Counted from the stretch's first letter, positions 37,577-46,616 are shown. The stretch is 48,864 nt of DNA from Magnetococcales bacterium HCHbin5 (GCA_002753505.1 PEAG01000019.1:1-48864); one strand, 5' to 3'. Numbers and translations are program-made. Notes: generated by a model from the sequence alone, not told the origin.

Positions 37577-40135
37577 ATGAAAACCTCCACGACTGAACCG
37601 CTTCCGGAACAACAGCGGCGGGGGTATGCATGGAACCTCAAAGAAGAGAAGCAGATAGAGACCCCCGCCACCAGCCGGCAAGGGGAAAACAGTTACCGAA
37701 ACCCAGGATCGCCACCCCCCATGGACAACAGACCCAACCGAGAAAAACTTTCCGGGCCCACCATCGCCTTTTTTTGTCAGATCAGCACCATCACCCTCTG
37801 CTCGCCGGTCCTGGCAGAGGCTTGGCTGCCGCTGACAGCCATCGCCAGCAGTGTGGCCGGGGTGGGATTCTGGCTCTGGCGACGGGATGGTGGATCGATA
37901 CGCCCGGTTTTGTTGGGCCTTTTGCTGGGCGCAACCGCCATTGCATGGCAAGAGCAGCCAACCCCTCCCCTGCCCGCAGCACTGATCAACCAGCCCATTG
38001 TGCTGCAAGCCCGCATCGTGGAACGACAGGACCGCGCTGATTCCATCCAGTTGATCCTTGACCAGGGGGTGGCCCCGACAGAGATCAACCCGCTCCCTGC
38101 CCCCATTTCGATCCCGGGGGCGATTCAGATGAGTATCCATCAACAACCGCTCTCCGCCATTCCCGGGGATAGGATCAGGCTGCACACCCGCCTCAAACCG
38201 GTGGACTCCCTCCACAACCCGGGCGGCTTTGACTATGGCCGTTTTCTACGCCAACAGGGGATCCTGGCCCGGGGTTCCACCAGCAAACCGGTGGAACAGC
38301 TCGCCTCGGCAACGAGCTGGAGTTGGAACCGCTATCGACAAACCTTGTCGCAGTGGATTGCTGAACAGATACCTGAACAGGATCGGGGCCTGGTCGAGGC
38401 GTTGATGGTGGGCAAACAGGGCCTGCTGGACAGCGACCTGACAGAGGATCTACTGGTCTCCGGCACCTATCATCTGGTGGCCATCTCCGGGCTGCAACTG
38501 AGCCTGGTGGCGGGCTGGAGCTTTTTTGCATTGCGACTGCTGTTGGCGTTGTGGATACCGCTTGCCGGCCGCTGGGATGTAAAACCTGCCGCCGCTGTTC
38601 TGACCCTGTTCCCCACCATTGCCTACGGTTTTCTGGCCGGCTGGTCGGTCTCCACCCAGCGGGCCACCCTGATGGCCATCCTGTTTTTGCTGGCCATCGC
38701 CCTGGGTCGGACCCGACAACTCTGGCGCATCCTGATTCTCACCGCCATGGCCATACTGACCTTTCAACCCTGGCAACTGTTTGCCGCCGGTTTTCAACTC
38801 TCCTTTTTGAGCGTGGTCGGGCTGATGTTTTTCATGCCCTGGCTGCAAAAAGGCTCCGGCTGGCGCAAGCACCTGATCGGCCTGGTCATGACCACCGTTG
38901 TGGCCTCCCTGGTGACTGCTCCCCTCACAGCCCACTATTTTCACCGCTTCTCCCCCCACGGTTTGCTGGCCAATCTGCTGGCAGTTCCCTGGGTCAGCCT
39001 GCTCTCCACCCCCCTGGGATTGCTGGCCCTGCTCGCCCACGAAGCCTACCCCCCGCTGGGGGATTGGCTCCTGCAGGGCATGGGCGCAAGTCTGGAACCC
39101 TATCGACAGGGCATCGCCTGGATCAGCAGCCTGCCCGGCGCATGGCAACGGCTGGCCGGCCCCTCCCTGATCGGTCTGGCTCTCTCGCTGGGATTGTGTG
39201 GCATGGCCGGTCTGCTGGGGATGGCGGGCCTGCGCCGCTGGCGGCTGGCACTGGCCCTGCTCGCCCTGCCCGCCCTGCTCTGGCCCCGCACCACCCCACC
39301 GGGCGATCAGTTGCACTTGGCGATCCTCGACGTGGGACAGGCCCAATCGGTGCTGCTGCAAAGCCCCCATGGCGGATGGTCGGTCTTTGATGCAGGGGGC
39401 TTTGTCTCCCCCCGCTTCAACCCCGGTGAAGCGATTATTTCCGCCTACCTGTGGCAACAGGGTGTCAGCCATCTCAACCGGGTTGTCATCAGCCATCCCC
39501 AGTTGGACCACATGGCCGGCGCGGAGCAACTGCTGCGCAACTTTACCGTGGACACTCTGTGGTTGGGAGATTTTGGTGCAGAGGAGCAGGAGAATGAGAC
39601 CTACGCCCGTCTGATCGCCCGGGCAAACAGACAAGGCGTAACCATCCAACGCCTGCGCCAGGGGCTGACAGTAGAAGATGGCGATGCCCGGATCACCGTT
39701 TTGCCCCCCCTGCCCGAAGCGGAGGCCCGCAACGACAATGATCGCTCGCTTGTGGTAGAGATCCAGCTGGGAAAACAGCGTTTTTTAATCCCGGGTGACG
39801 CCACGGCACGCACAGAAAAATGGTTGTTGGCCCAACAAGCCATCCAGCCCCTGACCCTGTTGCTGGCCCCCCATCATGGCAGCAAAACCTCCAGCACCCC
39901 CGCTTTTATTCAGGCCAGTCAGCCTCAACATGTCGTTTTCAGTGTGGGCCGTTACAATCCCCACCATCACCCCAACGCTCAGGTTCTCAAACGTTGGCGC
40001 GCCACCCCGGCAAAACTGTGGCAAACCGACCAGGATGGGGCGGTCATTGTCCAGAGTGATGGGCAAAATGTGCAGGTCAAAGCCGCAACAGCAGCGCGTG
40101 GTTTGCTGGGGGAGAGTCTGGGTCAGCTATTTTAA
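37577..40135 (+). CDS. comEC: ComEC/Rec2-family DNA uptake channel
   Basis: This 852-residue inner-membrane protein is the predicted channel for single-stranded DNA import in natural transformation. After two N-terminal helices comes a DUF4131-like extracytoplasmic region (PIVLQARIVERQDRA, NPGGFDYGRFLRQQGI), then the competence membrane domain (VSGTYHLVAISGLQLSLVAG in part; RATLMAILFLLAIALGR). A C-terminal metallo-beta-lactamase domain (from about 600) has VFDAGG, ISHPQLDHMAG and APHHGSKTSS; the metal-site histidines and aspartates are largely kept. ATG at 37577 has AGGGA upstream. No other competence genes are in the window. Confidence 0.95.
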   Translation: MKTSTTEPLPEQQRRGYAWNLKEEKQIETPATSRQGENSYRNPGSPPPMDNRPNREKLSGPTIAFFCQISTITLCSPVLAEAWLPLTAIASSVAGVGFWLWRRDGGSIRPVLLGLLLGATAIAWQEQPTPPLPAALINQPIVLQARIVERQDRADSIQLILDQGVAPTEINPLPAPISIPGAIQMSIHQQPLSAIPGDRIRLHTRLKPVDSLHNPGGFDYGRFLRQQGILARGSTSKPVEQLASATSWSWNRYRQTLSQWIAEQIPEQDRGLVEALMVGKQGLLDSDLTEDLLVSGTYHLVAISGLQLSLVAGWSFFALRLLLALWIPLAGRWDVKPAAAVLTLFPTIAYGFLAGWSVSTQRATLMAILFLLAIALGRTRQLWRILILTAMAILTFQPWQLFAAGFQLSFLSVVGLMFFMPWLQKGSGWRKHLIGLVMTTVVASLVTAPLTAHYFHRFSPHGLLANLLAVPWVSLLSTPLGLLALLAHEAYPPLGDWLLQGMGASLEPYRQGIAWISSLPGAWQRLAGPSLIGLALSLGLCGMAGLLGMAGLRRWRLALALLALPALLWPRTTPPGDQLHLAILDVGQAQSVLLQSPHGGWSVFDAGGFVSPRFNPGEAIISAYLWQQGVSHLNRVVISHPQLDHMAGAEQLLRNFTVDTLWLGDFGAEEQENETYARLIARANRQGVTIQRLRQGLTVEDGDARITVLPPLPEAEARNDNDRSLVVEIQLGKQRFLIPGDATARTEKWLLAQQAIQPLTLLLAPHHGSKTSSTPAFIQASQPQHVVFSVGRYNPHHHPNAQVLKRWRATPAKLWQTDQDGAVIVQSDGQNVQVKAATAARGLLGESLGQLF

Positions 40136-40661
40136 AGTCCGCCTTCAACTCCTCCAAGGCATCCAGCAACGGCGAACTCTCCGGCAACAACATGCGCAAC
40201 TCAACTGGTTCCACCGGGGAGTAGAGGGTCACCGCATGGTTGCAGCCCGCCAGGCCGGTGGCCAGTCGAATGGACTCCTGCTGAACCTCCCGCTCTTCTC
40301 CCAGTAAAATACCAATATTTTTCATACCTACCTCTCCCATCTCACCGGACCAATGGCTGTAGGGCAAGGAGACGGTTCCCTGACTTTCCCGCACCATCGC
40401 ACCCAAAAGAGCCAACCCGACCGCTTCAAACGGGGAGCCTTCGGCCGGTTGAGGGGCACCCATCAGACGATGGCTGTGGGCACAATAGAGCCTCCGACCC
40501 GGGGGCAGCGCGGAAAAATCTTCACTCAGCAGGTGTGTTGCGTGCGCCAAACAGAAGAGATGCAACTGGGCCGGACGGGGTATCCGTTCAAAAAGGGACT
40601 CTTGCCAGTGTTCAGGCAACTCTTTCCGGCTGAGCAATATGGTCAATGAATCGATATTCAT
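40077..40661 (-). CDS. Hypothetical protein, possibly DsrE-like
   Basis: This 194-residue soluble protein is not firmly recognised. The second half (MKNIGILLGEEREVQQESIRLATGLAGCNHAVTLY in part) has the alternating strand-helix pattern of DsrE/TusD-like proteins: an initial strand, a helix containing an Ala/Leu-rich segment, and a second strand. The catalytic cysteine of that family is not clearly placed, so this is tentative. ATG at 40661 has AGG five bases upstream. Its 3' end overlaps the end of comEC by 59 bases on the opposite strand. Confidence 0.6.
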   Translation of the reverse strand: MNIDSLTILLSRKELPEHWQESLFERIPRPAQLHLFCLAHATHLLSEDFSALPPGRRLYCAHSHRLMGAPQPAEGSPFEAVGLALLGAMVRESQGTVSLPYSHWSGEMGEVGMKNIGILLGEEREVQQESIRLATGLAGCNHAVTLYSPVEPVELRMLLPESSPLLDALEELKADFKIADPDSPPANHALLLRL

Positions 40662-41013
40662 CTTCACCTACGGACGCGCACCCGACGCATCCCCTCACAG
40701 GAGTGTTGTCTCTGTCTCCTGCAACCGACAGGAGGGCCGTGCCGCAAAAGACATGCAGGATAAATGCCACATCCATCCGGTACAAAGTTTTTTTGCCGGA
40801 AAGGGATCATAATCCTGTGTCAAGGCGCGTTTGCCGGGCCATGCAAGGAAGTTCTGTGTTGATTTCCATGGATTTCTCTTGACTTCCTGGTACACTTTGT
40901 CCAAATTCATCGGGGGTGTTGTTCGTTCGCTCCCAACCCCTCAGGCCGGAGAACAACCCCCGGTCGAATGACACCTTGAACCACTCGCCAAACACAGCAC
41001 GAGGAGATGTTTT
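40662..41013. other. Intergenic region upstream of the aldolase gene
   Basis: These 352 bases hold the control region of the aldolase gene. A TTGACT at 40879-40884 could be a -35 box with a weak CAAATT 17 bases later; this is not convincing. A GAGGAG motif precedes the aldolase ATG. No gene-like frame stands out. Confidence 0.35.
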
Positions 41014-42081
41014 ATGCCTTTGGTATCCATGCGGCAACTACTGGACCACGCCGCTGAAAATAATTACGGCATTCCCGCCTTCAATGTCAACAATATGGAG
41101 CAGGTACGCGCCATTATGCGGGCTGCCCACGACACCGACAGCCCGGTCATCCTGCAGGCCTCTGCCGGTGCGCGTGACTATGCGGGGGAGGCCTTTTTGC
41201 GCCACCAGATTTTGGCCGCCCTGGAGTCCTATCCCCATGTACCCATCGTCATGCACCAGGACCATGGGCAGTCGCCGGCCGTCTGCGTCATGGCCATTCG
41301 CAGCGGCTTTACCAGCGTCATGATGGACGGCTCTCTGCTGGAAGATGGCAAGACCCCGGCCAACTATGACCACAACGTGCGTGTCACCGCCCAGGTGACC
41401 GCCATTGCCCATGCGGTGGGAGTCTCCGTCGAAGGGGAGTTGGGGGTGCTGGGCTCGCTGGAGAGTGGCAAGGCCGGGAAAGAGGATGGCCATGGGGCCG
41501 AAGGGGTGATGGGGCGGGAACGACTGCTCACCGACCCGGAGGAGGCCGCCCGCTTTGTCCAGGCCACCCAGGTGGATGCGTTGGCCATCGCCATTGGCAC
41601 CTCTCACGGGGCCTATAAATTCAGCCGCAAACCCACCGGGGATATTCTTGCCATCGACCGCGTCAAGGAGATCCACGCCCGTCTGCCCAACACCCATCTG
41701 GTGATGCATGGCTCCTCCTCGGTACCACAGGATTTGCTGGCCATCATCAACAGCTTTGGTGGCACCATCCCGGAAACCTACGGGGTACCGGTGGAGGAGA
41801 TCTGCACCGGCATCCGTTATGGTGTCCGCAAAATCAATATTGACACCGACTTGCGTCTGGCCATGACCGCTGCCATCCGTCAGCAACTGGCAAACAATGC
41901 CAAAAATTTTGATCCGCGCAAATATTTGCGTCCGGCCGAGGATGCCGCTTATCGCATCTGCAAAGAGCGGTTTGAACAGTTTGGCACGGCGGGTAACGCC
42001 CCGCGTATTCATCCCATCTCCATGGAAGAGATGGCGATGCGCTACGAGTCCGGGCAGCTGACGCCGCAGGTTCAGTCGTGA
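41014..42081 (+). CDS. fba: Class II fructose-bisphosphate aldolase
   Basis: This 355-residue zinc aldolase interconverts fructose 1,6-bisphosphate and two triose phosphates. Family motifs include [23 protein letters not shown] with the zinc-binding histidine, [36 protein letters not shown] and [13 protein letters not shown], plus [14 protein letters not shown] for phosphate binding. This is the longer subgroup common in autotrophs, where it also acts in the Calvin cycle. ATG at 41014 follows GAGGAG. Its stop overlaps the GTG of the next gene (GTGA), an unusual coupling with the caspase-like gene. Confidence 0.97.
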   Translation: MPLVSMRQLLDHAAENNYGIPAFNVNNMEQVRAIMRAAHDTDSPVILQASAGARDYAGEAFLRHQILAALESYPHVPIVMHQDHGQSPAVCVMAIRSGFTSVMMDGSLLEDGKTPANYDHNVRVTAQVTAIAHAVGVSVEGELGVLGSLESGKAGKEDGHGAEGVMGRERLLTDPEEAARFVQATQVDALAIAIGTSHGAYKFSRKPTGDILAIDRVKEIHARLPNTHLVMHGSSSVPQDLLAIINSFGGTIPETYGVPVEEICTGIRYGVRKINIDTDLRLAMTAAIRQQLANNAKNFDPRKYLRPAEDAAYRICKERFEQFGTAGNAPRIHPISMEEMAMRYESGQLTPQVQS

Positions 42082-43769
42082 GATCGCTGTTTTCAGCTCT
42101 GTTTGGCGGACGTGCCCTGCTGCTGTTCCTGCTGGGTTCAGGCTTGATCTGCCCGGGGGTGCTGACTGCCAAGACGACTGGCCACTCCAACCCGTGTACG
42201 GTGGCCCGGGAGATGGCTTTCAAGGGGATTGCCCTGTTTGAGCGTCAGGATGCGCAGGGGTTGGCCGCCCTGGAGGGGGCCGCCGCGATGTGCCCGACCG
42301 ACCCGGGTATCGCCTTCAATCTGGGGTTGGCGCACTATCTGTCCGGTCACCTGGAACAGGCGGAATCCTTGTGGGATGCCCTGTTCATCTCCCCCTCGCT
42401 GGTCAATGCACCGAGCTGGGAAAAAACGTTGACCAATCTGGCCTGGATCAAGTTTGAATTGGGCAAGGATAAAGAGGCGTTGCAGTTGGCAACAGAGGGC
42501 TTGACGGTGCATCCGGGCAGTTGGGCCTTGTCCCATACCAAGTTGTTTGCCCTGTTCCGCATGGGACGCTATCTGGAGGCCTACGACTGGTTGACCCGTT
42601 CCGGTTTGACCGGCGTTCGGGCCGACCAGTGGCAGCATCAGGCAGCCGAGTATGTGGTGGAGACGTTGTGGCGCAAATTTCGCGAATGTCTGGTACCGCA
42701 AAAGGACAAGCCGTGTGAGCAGAGCGGAGAGTTGCCGGCCATTCGGCAGGCTGTCAACCTGCTGGTCAAGGAGTATCCGCAGGACACCCACTTTATCGAG
42801 GCCAAAAACCGTCTGCTTGCCGCCCATTTGGACAAAAATGCCGATCTGCCCTATCCTGTGGATCTCCCGCACGAATCGTGGGCAAAGACCGGCAATGTAG
42901 ACGACAACAGCGTACTTCTCGACGACCAGATCAAGGCACTCCCCCCCATCGCTGCCTGGGAAAAACGGGAGGATGCCTTTGCGGTCATCGTGGGAGTCAA
43001 CCACTATCAGCGGTTGCGGGCCCGCCATTTTGCTGACCGTGACGCCCAGTTTATGCAAAAAATGCTGGTGGGGCGAGGGGTATTCAAGGACGATATCGAC
43101 CACGTGCGGCTGCGCATCGATCAGGAGGCCAATCTGGCCACATTGACCGATGACGTGCAATGGCTGGTCCGGCAGGGGCAGCTCAATCCGGCCGCCACCC
43201 TGCTCTTTTATTTTTCCGGCCTGGGTGCCATCCAACCCGGTGCCATTACGCTGGATGATGCCCTGCTGTTGCCGGTGGAGACACGTTTGGAGCAGATCTC
43301 TCCCACCAATACCCTCTCCCTGACCGCCTTGAAAACGGCACTGGGCAAGTTGGCCAACACCCAGGTGGCCATCATTCTGGACACCTGCTTCAACGAAACC
43401 AGAGAGTGTGCCGTTTATCATAATACCAATTTTAGCACGGCATCCGCAGAGTCGGCCGGGAATGGGGTTGGCAACAAGCTGCACGGCCTGGCACCGACGC
43501 CGGAATTTTTTGACACGCCGCACAGCTGGGTTGTGGCCGCCATGCAGCAAAAAACCGAGTTGTACCCGCCAGGACGAATGGGCGGTTTGACCTATTTTTT
43601 GTTGAAGGCCATGTTGGGCGCAGGGGATGGAACGGATGGTGGCCGACCGGATGGTTGGGTCAGTTTGACAGAGTCGGTCGCCTTTGCCAAAAAACATCTC
43701 GACAAGGCGGATGTTTTTCTCTCCAAGCCCAACACAATGCGTTTGACCAGGACCAAAGGAGACAAATAG
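42078..43769 (+). CDS. Exported TPR protein with inactive-looking caspase-like domain
   Basis: This 563-residue protein begins with a signal peptide (about 1-31, hydrophobic [17 protein letters not shown]). Residues about 40-250 form TPR-like repeats ([26 protein letters not shown] in part). Residues about 298-540 form a caspase-like C14 domain: [30 protein letters not shown] and [10 protein letters not shown]. The catalytic cysteine Cys437 is present, but the catalytic histidine, normally in SGHG, is Leu382. It is therefore likely a pseudoenzyme or altered enzyme. The GTG start overlaps the fba stop. The next gene (SUMF1-fold) follows directly, so the two probably act together in the periplasm. 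Confidence 0.85.
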   Translation: MRSLFSALFGGRALLLFLLGSGLICPGVLTAKTTGHSNPCTVAREMAFKGIALFERQDAQGLAALEGAAAMCPTDPGIAFNLGLAHYLSGHLEQAESLWDALFISPSLVNAPSWEKTLTNLAWIKFELGKDKEALQLATEGLTVHPGSWALSHTKLFALFRMGRYLEAYDWLTRSGLTGVRADQWQHQAAEYVVETLWRKFRECLVPQKDKPCEQSGELPAIRQAVNLLVKEYPQDTHFIEAKNRLLAAHLDKNADLPYPVDLPHESWAKTGNVDDNSVLLDDQIKALPPIAAWEKREDAFAVIVGVNHYQRLRARHFADRDAQFMQKMLVGRGVFKDDIDHVRLRIDQEANLATLTDDVQWLVRQGQLNPAATLLFYFSGLGAIQPGAITLDDALLLPVETRLEQISPTNTLSLTALKTALGKLANTQVAIILDTCFNETRECAVYHNTNFSTASAESAGNGVGNKLHGLAPTPEFFDTPHSWVVAAMQQKTELYPPGRMGGLTYFLLKAMLGAGDGTDGGRPDGWVSLTESVAFAKKHLDKADVFLSKPNTMRLTRTKGDK

Positions 43770-44750
43770 GTGTTTTTCCATGGTTTAACCGCCGTCTTGG
43801 CCGGGCGTTGCCGGGATAACGTTGCCCTGCTCTCCTGGGTTGTGCTGTTCGCTGTCGTGTCGGCTCTTGTTTTTCCCCGGCCGGGGGCCGCTTTTGCCGT
43901 TAACGAGTGGGAAAAATTGGATGTAGAGGGTAGCGCAGCTCCCCCTTCGGTGACGGTGGAGGCCGGCAAACCGTGGAAAGAGCCCCTGAGTGGTATCACC
44001 TTTTTGTGGATACCGGGTGGCTGTTTTACCATGGGTTCGGCCCCGGATGCCGAGGGGCGGGATGCCGACGAGGAGCCGTTGCATCCGGTCTGTCTGTCCG
44101 GGTTCTGGTTGGGCGAGCGGGAGGTCACCCAGCAGCAGTGGCAGCGGGTCATGCAGTACAATCCCTCCCGGATGCACCATGAAATTGTCGGTCAAAAGGA
44201 TGAGGGGTTCCCGGTGGAAAATGTTTCCCGGTTGGATGTGGAAACTTTTATCACCAAGTTGAATGCCCACCACCAGGGTACGGTTCTTTTGCGTCTGCCT
44301 ACCGAAGCGCAGTGGGAGTATGCCTGTCGCAATGGGGGTCAGAAGATTCCTTATGCAGGCTACGGGCAGGTGGATCAGATGGGCTGGTATCAACCCAACA
44401 GCAGCGGGACCAGCCATGCCACCGGAACCCGCATGGCCAATCGGTTGGGGCTGTTTGATATGAATGGCAATCTCTGGGAGTGGATCCAGGACAACTACGA
44501 CAAAGAGGCCTATCGGCAGCATGACAAGAACGATCCTGTTTTCAGCAAAGACACCCCTTTTTCGGTCATTCGGGGCGGCAGTTGGAGCGAAAACAGTAAT
44601 GCGTTGCGTTGTGCCAATCGGGGATTTGAGCGGATGACCGGCAAACGACCAGACCTGGGGGTCAGGTTGGCGGCCACAGTGGATCTGCAAGGACCGAACA
44701 CGGGAGGGGGTGCTGCCCGGACCAAAGGTCGGGGAGAGATGCCCTTTTGA
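43770..44750 (+). CDS. Exported SUMF1/FGE-sulfatase-fold protein
   Basis: This 326-residue protein has a hydrophobic N-terminal signal or anchor (about 20-43) and a SUMF1-type domain (about 72-311). Family motifs are FLWIPGGCFTMGS, HPVCLSGFWLGEREVTQQQW, LRLPTEAQWEYACRNGG, LFDMNGNLWEW and VIRGGSWSENSNALRCANR. The final motif lacks the paired active-site cysteines of true formylglycine-generating enzymes, so sulfatase activation is not expected; such domains often serve binding roles. GTG at 43770 directly follows the TAG of the caspase-like gene. C14 and SUMF1 domains are known to co-occur, which supports a joint function. Confidence 0.88.
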   Translation: MFFHGLTAVLAGRCRDNVALLSWVVLFAVVSALVFPRPGAAFAVNEWEKLDVEGSAAPPSVTVEAGKPWKEPLSGITFLWIPGGCFTMGSAPDAEGRDADEEPLHPVCLSGFWLGEREVTQQQWQRVMQYNPSRMHHEIVGQKDEGFPVENVSRLDVETFITKLNAHHQGTVLLRLPTEAQWEYACRNGGQKIPYAGYGQVDQMGWYQPNSSGTSHATGTRMANRLGLFDMNGNLWEWIQDNYDKEAYRQHDKNDPVFSKDTPFSVIRGGSWSENSNALRCANRGFERMTGKRPDLGVRLAATVDLQGPNTGGGAARTKGRGEMPF

Positions 44751-44788
44751 TCCGGGCGGCATGATTGTCCTGACCGGACGGTTGCGCC

Positions 44789-44974
44789 GTTGTGGCCTCT
44801 GTTACTGTGTTTTTTTTAAACAATTGCAGGGGTCTGGGGACCGTCACGGTCCCCAGCGGGGTGCAGGGGCGGAGCCCCTGGTTGTGGCCTCTGTTACTGT
44901 GCTTTTTTTTTTAAACAATTGCAGGGGTCTGGGGACCGTCACGGTCCCCAGCGGGGTGCAGGGGCGGAGCCCCT
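44789..44974 (+). repeat. Tandem duplication of a hairpin-repeat arm
   Basis: A unit of about 92-94 bp (44789-44880 and 44881-44974) is directly repeated. Each unit has GTTGTGGCCTCTGTTACTGT, a T-run, then the border AAACAATTGCAGGGGTC and the first hairpins of the left arm. The second unit runs on into full copy 5. This is a local duplication of unique flank plus repeat arm. Confidence 0.88.
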
Positions 44975-45365
44975 GCATGAGTGGCGCGTTTTCCCAAAGC
45001 AAATTTTCGCAGAAAATTTGCGCAACGCGCCCAAAACCGCCCCGCAGGGGCGACCTTGGGAGGGCGGCAGCCCGACTCACACGGTTGTATTATGGAAAAT
45101 GTTTGGATGAAAAATCAGAAGCTTCGGACATTCAGCTTTTTGTTTGAGACAAGGCCAGGAACGTTTTTTTTCCAAGCCATACCCCATTTGGCCAGCTCCC
45201 GGTCGGGCTACCGCCCTCCAGGAGTGCCCCTGCGGGGCGTTTTGGGCGCGCTGCGCCCATTTGCTGCGCAAATGGGCTTCTGGGAAGGCGCGCCCTTGCA
45301 TGCAGGGGCTTTGCCCCTGCACCCCACTGGGGACCGTGACGGTCCCCAGACCCCTGCAATAGTTT
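44912..45365 (+). repeat. Hairpin-array repeat, full copy 5
   Basis: This complete copy lies downstream of the SUMF1 gene and upstream of queD. The outer hairpin is flanked by T/A (CTGGGGACCG...CGGTCCCCAG) on both arms, so the paired change is shared by the two distant arms. The core groups with copies 1 and 4. Confidence 0.9.
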
Positions 45366-45467
45366 GAAAAGATTAGAAAAAGTATAGGCGCGGTCATCAT
45401 GTTAGCGCATAGGGGGCTTTGCCCCTGCGCCCAACCGGGGAGCGTGACGGTTCCCAACCCCCTGCGA
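45366..45467 (-). repeat. Short hairpin repeat following full copy 5
   Basis: A decayed companion unit has the GATTAGAAAAAGTATAGGCG flank, GCGCATAGGG, an intact GGGGC-TTT-GCCCC hairpin and an imperfect outer hairpin. It ends about 17 bases before the queD start codon. Confidence 0.75.
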
Positions 45468-45484
45468 ACATTCAAATAAACAGC

Positions 45485-45937
45485 ATGAAAATCTGTCGTC
45501 TTTTCACCTTTGAAGCCGCACACCAGTTGCCCTATCACGATGGCAAATGCCAGCGGCTGCATGGTCACTCATACCGGTTGGAGTTGACCTTCAGCGGCCC
45601 GATTCAGCCTCCCCAGCCCGACAATCCGCAATCCGGTTTTGTTGCCGATTTTGGACGTCTGGACCGTGTTGTGCGCACCGAATTGATCGAACCATACCTG
45701 GACCATTTCCAGTTGGAAGAGAGCATCCCGACCCTCGTTTACCCCTCGGCAGAGTCCCTGTCGGCCTGGATCATGGCCTGGTGCATGACCCACATGGATG
45801 CCAGAACAGAGCTGGGCAACATCCGCATTGAAACGGTCCGCCTGTGGGAGACCAGGAATGCCTGGGCAGAGGCCGATCGACAGGACGCACTGCCTTTCAT
45901 CCCAATTTTCACCACCCCTCCCCAGCCTGCACCTTGA
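45485..45937 (+). CDS. queD: 6-carboxytetrahydropterin synthase
   Basis: This 150-residue enzyme acts early in queuosine biosynthesis, converting dihydroneopterin triphosphate to 6-carboxytetrahydropterin. The zinc-binding histidines are visible in FEAAHQLPYHDGKCQRLHGHSY in part, and the catalytic cysteine lies within that stretch (GKCQRLHGH). Further motifs are FVADFGRLD, LDHFQL and SAESLSAWIM. The ATG at 45485 matches the family N-terminus; an upstream in-frame start lies within the repeat. queE follows 19 bases later. Confidence 0.94.
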   Translation: MKICRLFTFEAAHQLPYHDGKCQRLHGHSYRLELTFSGPIQPPQPDNPQSGFVADFGRLDRVVRTELIEPYLDHFQLEESIPTLVYPSAESLSAWIMAWCMTHMDARTELGNIRIETVRLWETRNAWAEADRQDALPFIPIFTTPPQPAP

Positions 45938-45956
45938 CGGCGCAGGAGAGCAAACC

Positions 45957-46616
45957 ATGACCAGCCAGGTTGATGTACCCCAGTCGTATCCCATTTGCGA
46001 CCTGTTTGCCAGCATCCAGGGCGAGGCCACCTGGGCGGGACGGGCCATGCTTTTTTTGCGCTTTTCCGGCTGCCCGCTCTCCTGCCCCTGGTGCGATGAA
46101 CCACGACACAAAGATCCCAACGCCGTCCGTTCCCTGACAGCCCATGCCATTTTGGCCGAGTTGCGGCAGGCGGAGCCAACCCTGTCTGCGCTCTTGCTGA
46201 CCGGGGGAGAACCGCTGGCGATTCCAGGATTGGCGCAACTGGTGGCGTTTTTAAAGGAACAGGGCTATTGGCTCGCCATGGAGACCAGCGGGGTGGGTGG
46301 AACCATACCCCCTGGGCTGGATTGGATCACCCTCTCCCCCAAAACACCGTTGCCAGAGTCGGTATTCGCCCGGGCCAACGAGCTTAAATATGTTGTCGGT
46401 GCCACACCCACCGCCCGCCAGTCGGCAGAAATTCAACAGCGTGCCCGCAGCCATGGCACGGTTTGGGTCCAACCCCAGGCGGACGGTACGCTGAATGCGG
46501 CGGGGCAGGAGCAGATCAATCCTCTGGCTTTGCAGCAGTGCCTGTACCACATCAAGCAGTCGGCCGGGCAGATTCGCCTCTCACTGCAAACCCATAAATG
46601 GGTGGGTCTACCTTGA
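45957..46616 (+). CDS. queE: 7-carboxy-7-deazaguanine synthase
   Basis: This 219-residue radical SAM enzyme makes the 7-deazaguanine core from carboxytetrahydropterin in queuosine biosynthesis. Motifs include LFASIQGEATWAGRAMLFLR, the cluster cysteines in FSGCPLSCPWCDE, LLTGGEPL, and SPKTPLPESVF with NELKYVV. ATG at 45957 has AGGAG eight bases upstream. It forms a unit with queD; the thiE-like gene overlaps its 3' end. Confidence 0.95.
   Translation: MTSQVDVPQSYPICDLFASIQGEATWAGRAMLFLRFSGCPLSCPWCDEPRHKDPNAVRSLTAHAILAELRQAEPTLSALLLTGGEPLAIPGLAQLVAFLKEQGYWLAMETSGVGGTIPPGLDWITLSPKTPLPESVFARANELKYVVGATPTARQSAEIQQRARSHGTVWVQPQADGTLNAAGQEQINPLALQQCLYHIKQSAGQIRLSLQTHKWVGLP

Noticed and set aside
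43770-44750. Sulfatase-activating enzyme
   Set aside because: The active-site cysteine pair is missing and no sulfatase gene is present.
23789-45365. Simple rho-independent terminators as the full explanation of the hairpin repeats
   Set aside because: Some stems lie at gene ends and may end transcripts, but the conserved 450-bp layout with core and inverted arms is far larger than a terminator needs.
23789-45467. CRISPR array made by the recurring hairpin sequences
   Set aside because: Copies are kilobases apart, vary in size and have no uniform spacers or cas genes.
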